Both the position numbers and the translations under genes were made by a program. A model generated the notes under the pieces. The model did no database searches and was not told where the DNA came from. It saw nothing but the letters and a program-made list of their open reading frames with translations. Shown one piece after another: positions 58,488-64,000 of a stretch of 64,000 bases of DNA (positions are counted from its first letter, which is position 1; each line of letters starts with the position of its first letter). Source of the DNA: Staphylococcus delphini (GTDB taxonomy: Bacteria > Bacillota > Bacilli > Staphylococcales > Staphylococcaceae); NCBI RefSeq assembly GCF_900636325.1, contig NZ_LR134263.1, positions 1,488,001 to 1,552,000 on the forward strand. Reading direction: 5' to 3'.

Positions 58488-59729
58488 ATGCAAGATATCT
58501 ACAAATTAATTGACGATATCAACTTACAAAAATTAGATCAACTCGATTCTCGCGTTCAGGAAGCGTTGCAATCAGATAACGATGAGGCATTGTTTGTTCT
58601 AGGTGAGACATTATATCAATTCGGACTTACACCACAAGGCCTTGAAGTCTTTCGTACGCTTTACATGAAATATCCAGATGAAGATGAAATTTTAATCTAT
58701 TTTATTGATGGGCTGATTTCAGAGAACCAAACAGATGAAGCATTAGAGTTTTTAAATGAAGTGCCACTCACACCTGAACGTTTAATGTTAGAAGCTGATT
58801 TATATCAACAAATTAATATGATAGATATTGCGATTGAAAAAATCGAACAAGCGATCGAGCTACAACCTGCTGATCCGATTGTCCATTTCGCATTAGCAGA
58901 GTTACTCTACTATGATGGTCAATATTTGCGCGCATCAAGGGAGTATGACACTGTACTCCAGAGCGGAGAGTATGAAGTCAATGGTGTTAACTTATTCTCA
59001 CGTTTAGCAGATAGCAGTCTTCAAAGCGGCAACTATACCGATGCACTACGTTGGTTTGATGAAATAAATGACAATGAACTGACATCAGAAGATTATCTTA
59101 AAAAAGCGATCGCGTATGAAAAGAATGACATGACGCATGAAGCAATTAAGTTGGTAAAAACATTACTCCAAAAAGATCCAGACTTTATTCAAGGCTACTA
59201 CTATTTACAACAACTTTATGAAAACGAGAAAACATTTGCAGATGCGATTGAAATCGGTCAAGAAGGGTTACGTCTCAACCAGTTTTATAAAGAGTTGATG
59301 TACAGTACGGGGGCATTGCAAATCGAACATGGCGATCAAAATGAAGGTGTGACGTTATTAAAACAAGCACTTGAAGTGGATCCGGGTTATCAAGAACCTT
59401 TACTGTTGTTGGCTGACTTTTTACGTAATGAAGAAGATTATGAAGCATTAATTGAATTAGTTCAGTATGTTGATGAAGAAGATATGGACCCTCAATTTAT
59501 GTGGCAACTCGCATATGCATTAGGACAAGAAGAACGTGATAAAGAGGCGCAACATTTTTACGGGTTAGCGTTTGAATCGATGCGTGACAACATTGATTTC
59601 TTAAAAGATTACTACTATTATCTCATCGAAATCGGTCAAATCGAACAAGCTAAATCTATTCTTCAATTACTGTTGCAAAAAGATAGTGGTAACCCTGAGT
59701 GGGATGCAGAACAAGGACGATTAATTTAA
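58488..59729 (+). CDS. TPR-repeat protein (YpiA-like)
   Basis: Soluble protein of 413 residues made of about ten TPR-like helical pairs (for example AIEKIEQAIELQPADPIVHF and GVTLLKQALEVDPGYQEPLL). It is probably a scaffold. In Bacillus ypiA-ypiB are adjacent, and in Listeria the YpiB homologue ReoY helps ClpCP degrade MurA; a role of this protein beside it is plausible. ATG 58488 is used because GAGGG precedes it; ATG 58476 overlaps aroA. Confidence 0.85.
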   Translation: MQDIYKLIDDINLQKLDQLDSRVQEALQSDNDEALFVLGETLYQFGLTPQGLEVFRTLYMKYPDEDEILIYFIDGLISENQTDEALEFLNEVPLTPERLMLEADLYQQINMIDIAIEKIEQAIELQPADPIVHFALAELLYYDGQYLRASREYDTVLQSGEYEVNGVNLFSRLADSSLQSGNYTDALRWFDEINDNELTSEDYLKKAIAYEKNDMTHEAIKLVKTLLQKDPDFIQGYYYLQQLYENEKTFADAIEIGQEGLRLNQFYKELMYSTGALQIEHGDQNEGVTLLKQALEVDPGYQEPLLLLADFLRNEEDYEALIELVQYVDEEDMDPQFMWQLAYALGQEERDKEAQHFYGLAFESMRDNIDFLKDYYYYLIEIGQIEQAKSILQLLLQKDSGNPEWDAEQGRLI

Positions 59730-59740
59730 GGTGATAACAG

Positions 59741-60298
59741 ATGCTAGATACGCGTTTAAATATTGAAAAACGTGACTTTATCGAGTATTTACTCTTTCAC
59801 TATCAGTTTAAATCTCGAATCAGTGTATGGTTACTCAATTTCATTAAAACGACCCCTGCACTGATTGAAAAAATTCATTTTGTCGATCAAATCGTAGCAG
59901 AACACCCTACTATAGAAATGGCTGTGTCGGATACACCTGACGTAGCCATTCAATATCATGACGGTGAGACGGTAATGATGAACACGAATGAAATATTTGA
60001 TCGAGTCATTCATCATTCACAGCAACTGGACGTTAAAATTCATTTTAATCCTGAAGCTGATCGTGATTTACGTCTCGATCATTTATTATTGCAACAACTG
60101 CTCGCAACGCAAAATGGAGATGCGTATCATAAAGATGTGTATCATATCGAGCTCTCTCATAGTACAGAGCAGCAAATCATTTATTTATTAAAATCACATA
60201 TTGACTTAAGTTTAAATTTGAAAGATATTCAATCATTTCAGCACTATACAAAAATATTAAATCTCATTAAATTGAGACATATTACTGACGAAATTTAA
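59741..60298 (+). CDS. reoY: UPF0302 protein YpiB/ReoY
   Basis: Protein of 185 residues of the UPF0302/YpiB family. The N-terminal YpiB domain has the pattern KRDFIEYLLFHYQFKSR and VWLLNFI, and the C-terminal half has the IDLSLNLKD region. In Listeria, ReoY works with ReoM and ClpCP in controlled proteolysis of MurA, so it adjusts peptidoglycan synthesis; the same job here is inference by family. AAGGTGATAAC precedes ATG 59741, 11 bases after the TPR gene. Confidence 0.85.
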   Translation: MLDTRLNIEKRDFIEYLLFHYQFKSRISVWLLNFIKTTPALIEKIHFVDQIVAEHPTIEMAVSDTPDVAIQYHDGETVMMNTNEIFDRVIHHSQQLDVKIHFNPEADRDLRLDHLLLQQLLATQNGDAYHKDVYHIELSHSTEQQIIYLLKSHIDLSLNLKDIQSFQHYTKILNLIKLRHITDEI

Positions 60299-60326
60299 AT
60301 ATTGACTGACGAAAGGGATCTCAATC

Positions 60327-60920
60327 ATGTGGACAGCTCTACAGAACATGTTGTTTTATCAACGCCCAATACTCATATTGATTATTATGAGTAATATTTT
60401 AGGGACGCTTTATGGTTATATTTGGTATGCGCCACAACTTTTCAGATCAGCGTGGTATTTTTGGCCATTTATTCCAGATAGTCCCACTGCGACGTTATTT
60501 TTAGTCGTCAGCTTAATCTTGCTAATGTGTAAAAAGCAAAGTGCCATCATTGATACGCTCGCTTTCGTCACATTATTGAAATATGGCATTTGGGCAGTTA
60601 TGATGAATCTTTTGTTGTTTATAGAGGACAATACTATTTATGTGGTGGGTGTCATGTTAATGATTTCTCACGGTATTATGGCGTTTCAAGCTGTATTATT
60701 TTTACCACAATTCAAATTTACGTTAATGAGTTTAGCAGTCACTATCATTTGGGTTTTCCATAATGATGTGATCGATTACGTTTTTCATCAATATCCAGTG
60801 TACGGCGGACTCGGACATTATGAAGCACAAATTGGTTACCTTGCATTTTGGCTATCCATATTGCCAATTTTGTTCGTAATTTATCGACTCAGCAGGGGTA
60901 AAAAGATTGACCAAGTTTGA
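60327..60920 (+). CDS. DUF1405 membrane protein (YpjA-like)
   Basis: Integral membrane protein of 197 residues with about six hydrophobic segments (residues about 16-36, 55-70, 80-98, 105-125, 130-150 and 168-188). It matches the DUF1405 family, Bacillus YpjA, whose function is unknown. GAAAGGGATC precedes ATG 60327. It lies between reoY and the zinc metallopeptidase gene, again as in Bacillus, and is probably co-transcribed with them. Confidence 0.8.
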   Translation: MWTALQNMLFYQRPILILIIMSNILGTLYGYIWYAPQLFRSAWYFWPFIPDSPTATLFLVVSLILLMCKKQSAIIDTLAFVTLLKYGIWAVMMNLLLFIEDNTIYVVGVMLMISHGIMAFQAVLFLPQFKFTLMSLAVTIIWVFHNDVIDYVFHQYPVYGGLGHYEAQIGYLAFWLSILPILFVIYRLSRGKKIDQV

Positions 60921-60958
60921 TGAAGCCAGTACAATAATATTATAAAGGAGTGAGCATA

Positions 60959-61657
60959 ATGTCCATCATGTCTTTAATTATTTATTTTATTATACTTATG
61001 ATCCTCCCAATGTATGCACAACACCAAGTTAAATCTAACTATGAAAAATATGCTCAAGTTAGATCAACAAGTGGCAAGACGGGACGAGAAGTAGCATTAG
61101 AAATTTTACACGCAAATGGCATTTATGATGTCGAAGTTAAAGAAGGTCAAGGCTTTTTAACAGACCATTACGATCCGAAAAACAAAGTCGTCGTATTGTC
61201 ACCTTCAAACTACAACAAACCAAGTGTTGCCGGAACTGCAATTGCCGCTCACGAAGTTGGTCATGCAATTCAGCATTACGAAGGTTATTTCTTTTTACGT
61301 TTCCGAAGTGCATTAGTACCTGTTGCAAACATCGGTAGTTCGATGTCATATATTTTCATTATGGCTGGGATTATCATGACATCATTACACATGGCGATTG
61401 GTTCAACAGCGTTATGGATTGGTATTTTCTTAATGGCATTCGCTGTATTGTTCTCCATTGTGACGTTGCCTGTCGAATTTGACGCGAGTAAACGTGCAAT
61501 GAATCAAATTCAAAAAATGCATATCGTGAATGAAAAAGAATATAAACATGCTGGTCGCGTATTAAGAGCAGCAGCGATGACTTATGTTGCAGCGACAGCC
61601 GTTGCAGTTGCTGAGCTCGTTCGTTTAATTTTAATCGCACGTTCAGCAGATCAATAA
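60959..61657 (+). CDS. YugP-family zinc metallopeptidase, membrane-bound
   Basis: Predicted membrane protease of 232 residues: N-terminal membrane anchor (5-20), zinc-binding HEVGH (98-102), and two or three further transmembrane helices in the C-terminal part. Substrate unknown. AAAGGAG lies eight bases before ATG 60959; the GTG at 60950 belongs to that site. A GAGTTGGGG/CCCAGCTC terminator follows. Confidence 0.88.
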   Translation: MSIMSLIIYFIILMILPMYAQHQVKSNYEKYAQVRSTSGKTGREVALEILHANGIYDVEVKEGQGFLTDHYDPKNKVVVLSPSNYNKPSVAGTAIAAHEVGHAIQHYEGYFFLRFRSALVPVANIGSSMSYIFIMAGIIMTSLHMAIGSTALWIGIFLMAFAVLFSIVTLPVEFDASKRAMNQIQKMHIVNEKEYKHAGRVLRAAAMTYVAATAVAVAELVRLILIARSADQ

Positions 61658-61665
61658 TCAACATT

Positions 61666-61702
61666 AAAAAGAGTTGGGGGACAGACGCCCAGCTCTTTTT
61701 TT
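61666..61702 (+). terminator. Terminator after the metallopeptidase gene
   Basis: AAAAGAGTTGGG pairs with CCCAGCTCTTTT (one G-U pair), followed by T7. Confidence 0.88.
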
Positions 61703-61835
61703 GCGTTTGTAGAAATATATTGATAAAACACTATTATAAAAAAGTGTTTCACCTATCAAAAAGGTGCATAGATTGCTCAACGCCACACATTTCATGTAAG
61801 ATAAAGAAGAATGAAAACAGAAAGGATGTCATATC

Positions 61836-62159
61836 ATGAATCGATCACTCTCCGATATGCAAAAAGAAGTCGATACATACATTTCACAGTTTAAAACAGG
61901 TTATTTTTCTCCACTTGCAAATCTTGCCCGCTTAACAGAAGAAGTGGGTGAATTGGCACGTGAAATCAATCACTATCATGGAGAGAAAAAGAAGAAAGCG
62001 AGTGAGGCTGAAAATACCATCGAAGCCGAACTAGGTGACAATCTTTTTGTTCTCCTCTGTCTCGCAAACTCGCTCGATATCGATATGACAGAAAGCTTTA
62101 ACCAAACGATGGAAAAATTCAACAAACGTGATAAAAATCGTTTTGAAAGAAAGACATAA
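61836..62159 (+). CDS. MazG-like nucleotide pyrophosphohydrolase (YpjD-like)
   Basis: All-alpha NTP pyrophosphatase of 107 residues. The metal-binding pattern is complete: EEVGE (35-39) and ELGD (65-68). It may remove aberrant nucleotides; substrate not readable. AAAGGATG precedes ATG 61836. It leads the bshA-cca operon with a 15-base gap, recalling the Bacillus ypjD...bshA-cca cluster but without dapB, mgsA and bshB1 between. Confidence 0.88.
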   Translation: MNRSLSDMQKEVDTYISQFKTGYFSPLANLARLTEEVGELAREINHYHGEKKKKASEAENTIEAELGDNLFVLLCLANSLDIDMTESFNQTMEKFNKRDKNRFERKT

Positions 62160-62174
62160 AGGAGTACGACCTAT

Positions 62175-63299
62175 ATGAAGATTGGCATTACTTGTTATCC
62201 CTCAGTGGGTGGTTCAGGGATCATCGCAACAGAACTCGGTATTTTAATGGCTGAACGTGGGCATGAAGTGCACTTTATTACTTCAAATATGCCATTTCGC
62301 TTAAACAAACCGGTACCTAACATTACTTTTCATCAAGTTGACGTAAATCAATATGCTGTGTTCCAATATCCACCTTATGATATTTCGTTAAGTACAAAAA
62401 TCGCAAATGTCATTAATGAATATGACTTAGATGTGCTCCATATGCATTACGCGATTCCACATGCGATTTGTGGGATTTTAGCGCGACAAATGTCTGGCAA
62501 AGATATTAAAATTATGACGACTTTGCATGGTACAGATATTACAGTTCTCGGCTATGACCATTCATTGAGAAATGCGATTAAATTCGGCATCGAACAAAGT
62601 GATATTGTTACGAGTGTGAGTGAATCATTAAAAGCCGAAACGAATGAGATTATTGCACCTCAAAAAGAGATTGTACCGATTTATAATTTTGTAAGAGAGT
62701 CTGAATTTCCGACGGGTTATAATACCGGTTTAAAAGAAAGTTATGGCATTGCTCAAGACGAAAAAGTATTTATTCATGTGTCGAATTTCCGTAAAGTCAA
62801 ACGGATTGATACGATTATTGATACATTTGCACTCGTTCGCAAACACATTAAATCCAAATTGTTGCTCATTGGCGATGGCCCTGAATTGCAAGATATGCGA
62901 ATGAAAGTCCGCGAAATGGATCTTTCCGAAGATGTACTCTTTTTAGGTAAGCAAGATTGTATGAGTAATTTTTACCAAATGTCAGATATTGTGTTATTAA
63001 TGAGTGAAAAAGAAAGCTTTGGTCTTACCTTGTTAGAAGCAATGAAAACAGGCGTTGTTCCTATTGGTACACGTGCAGGCGGCATTCAAGAAGTCATCCA
63101 ACATCGTGAAACAGGCTTTTTAGTGGATATCGGCGACAGTCAAACCGCAGCTGACTATGCGCTAAAATTACTGACAGATGATGCATTATATCAATCGTTG
63201 CGTGATAATATGTTACACGATATTACAAAACGGTTCGATTCACAAATTATCGCTGACCAGTATGAACATTATTATAAAAAGATGATAGGGGAATTGTAA
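62175..63299 (+). CDS. bshA: N-acetyl-alpha-D-glucosaminyl L-malate synthase BshA
   Basis: First enzyme of bacillithiol synthesis: joins GlcNAc from UDP-GlcNAc to L-malate. GT4/GT-B retaining glycosyltransferase of 374 residues: N-terminal GVGGSGIIATELG-type loop (SVGGSGIIATELG), FRKVKRID, GDGPEL, and the E-x7-E motif in EKESFGLTLLEAM. AAAGGAGTACG precedes ATG 62175. The BSH-dependent partners brxB and ypdA are also in this window. Confidence 0.94.
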   Translation: MKIGITCYPSVGGSGIIATELGILMAERGHEVHFITSNMPFRLNKPVPNITFHQVDVNQYAVFQYPPYDISLSTKIANVINEYDLDVLHMHYAIPHAICGILARQMSGKDIKIMTTLHGTDITVLGYDHSLRNAIKFGIEQSDIVTSVSESLKAETNEIIAPQKEIVPIYNFVRESEFPTGYNTGLKESYGIAQDEKVFIHVSNFRKVKRIDTIIDTFALVRKHIKSKLLLIGDGPELQDMRMKVREMDLSEDVLFLGKQDCMSNFYQMSDIVLLMSEKESFGLTLLEAMKTGVVPIGTRAGGIQEVIQHRETGFLVDIGDSQTAADYALKLLTDDALYQSLRDNMLHDITKRFDSQIIADQYEHYYKKMIGEL

Positions 63300-63302
63300 T
63301 TC

Positions 63303-64000
63303 ATGAATCAATCTCAATTTGAATTAGCCAAACCTATTTTAGAACGTTTGATTCAACATGGATATGAAGCTTATTTTGTCGGTGGCTCAGTGCGAGATTT
63401 TATTATGAATCGGCCTATCCATGATGTAGACATTACGACGAATGCGACACCTGATGAAATTGAGGCACTCTTTGAACATACGATTCCCATTGGTAAAGAA
63501 CATGGCACTATCAATGTCGTATGGGAACACGAAAATTATGAAGTGACAACTTTCCGTGCTGAAGCTGAATATGTGGATCATCGTCGACCGACAGAAGTTT
63601 ATTTTGTCAGGGATTTATACCAAGATGTGGAACGTCGAGATTTTACGATGAACGCCATAGCGATGGATATCAACTACGAACGTATTGACCATTTTGATGG
63701 TGAACGCGATATTGAACAGCGTATCATTCGTACGGTAGGCGATGCAAAGACACGCTTTGACGAAGATGCACTAAGAATATTGCGCGGTTTACGTTTTAAG
63801 TCACAGCTCGGATTTACGATTGATAAGACGACATTTGAAGCGATGGCACAGCAAATGGCGGATTTGGAATATTTATCTATTGAACGCATTATGAACGAAC
63901 TGACATTATTAGTTAAAGGGCGCTATGTTGCGGAAACCTTTCCCAAACTCGAACCATTGCACTTGTGGCGTTACATCCCATATTTCAAAGATGTCGATGT
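63303..64000 (+). CDS. cca: CCA-adding tRNA nucleotidyltransferase, 3' end cut by the window
   Basis: Adds or repairs the CCA end of tRNAs. The frame starts at ATG 63303, three bases after bshA, and is open to the end of the window (232 codons). Class II nucleotidyltransferase motifs are visible: GGSVRD (27-32), catalytic DVD (41-43) and the ERRDFTMNA segment, then the neck domain start. RNase Z, encoded at 25269, prepares its substrates. The C-terminal part is missing only because of the window edge. Confidence 0.95.
   Translation, partial: MNQSQFELAKPILERLIQHGYEAYFVGGSVRDFIMNRPIHDVDITTNATPDEIEALFEHTIPIGKEHGTINVVWEHENYEVTTFRAEAEYVDHRRPTEVYFVRDLYQDVERRDFTMNAIAMDINYERIDHFDGERDIEQRIIRTVGDAKTRFDEDALRILRGLRFKSQLGFTIDKTTFEAMAQQMADLEYLSIERIMNELTLLVKGRYVAETFPKLEPLHLWRYIPYFKDVD

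Overview
The window is a 64 kb stretch of low-GC Gram-positive core chromosome from a Staphylococcus. Gene content and order (accBC-nusB-xseAB-ispA, argR-recN-bkd operon, zwf-rnz-proC, fur-xerD-scpAB-rluB-srrAB, ebpS-ypdA-ansA-cmk-rpsA-der-gpsA-hup, hepS-menG-hepT-ndk-aroCBA, bshA-cca) are staphylococcal. An intact dxs gene next to ispA argues against S. aureus and for a member of the S. intermedius/pseudintermedius/delphini/schleiferi group, which uses the methylerythritol phosphate (MEP) route to isoprenoids. I cannot fix the species from this window. I see no rRNA, tRNA, CRISPR array, prophage or insertion sequence with a transposase.

Layout. 1-7681: end of accB, accC, an Asp23-family gene, nusB, exonuclease VII (xseA/xseB), ispA, dxs, then the arginine repressor. 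7695-16229: recN and a branched-chain 2-oxoacid dehydrogenase locus that also carries phosphate butyryltransferase and butyrate kinase. 16388-20846: bacilliredoxin, an aromatic-acid-exporter-like membrane protein, a tiny DUF4044-type membrane protein on the other strand, a PepT-like peptidase and gnd. 20817-31426: about 10 kb bounded by two nearly identical, inverted copies of a roughly 430-bp non-coding palindromic repeat; inside are an MFS transporter, an AraC/GyrI-like regulator, zwf, rnz, proC, an SDR, an aldo/keto reductase, a Nudix hydrolase, fur and xerD. 31696-37794: DUF309, scpA, scpB, rluB, srrAB and an FMN-riboswitch-controlled ribU. 38058-45234: ferredoxin, ypbB-recQ type helicase pair, ebpS, ypdA and a second MFS gene with a probable 3' frameshift. 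45275-51384: ansA, cmk, rpsA, der, gpsA, hup. 51863-64000: menaquinone side-chain and ring methylation genes, ndk, the aro cluster, ypiA/ypiB, two membrane-protein genes, a MazG-like gene, bshA and the start of cca.

How the genes work together. Isoprenoid supply (dxs, ispA, hepS/hepT) feeds menaquinone (menG) and polyprenols; chorismate for menaquinone and aromatic amino acids comes from aroCBA; respiratory state is read by srrAB; the thiol system has three of its parts here (bshA synthesis, brxB debacillithiolation, ypdA disulfide reduction); NADPH comes from zwf and gnd. The bkd set supplies branched acyl-CoA primers for membrane lipids, and accBC supplies malonyl-CoA.

Most of the window is ordinary housekeeping sequence and I did not find a convincing new multi-gene system. 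The best leads are the inverted palindromic repeat pair, a SrrB kinase with no cysteine at all (S. aureus SrrB is reported to use a redox disulfide), dxs retained at the Bacillus-like locus, a hairpin with a micro-ORF between the Shine-Dalgarno sequence and the ypdA start, and a long leader with a micro-ORF before the frameshifted MFS gene.
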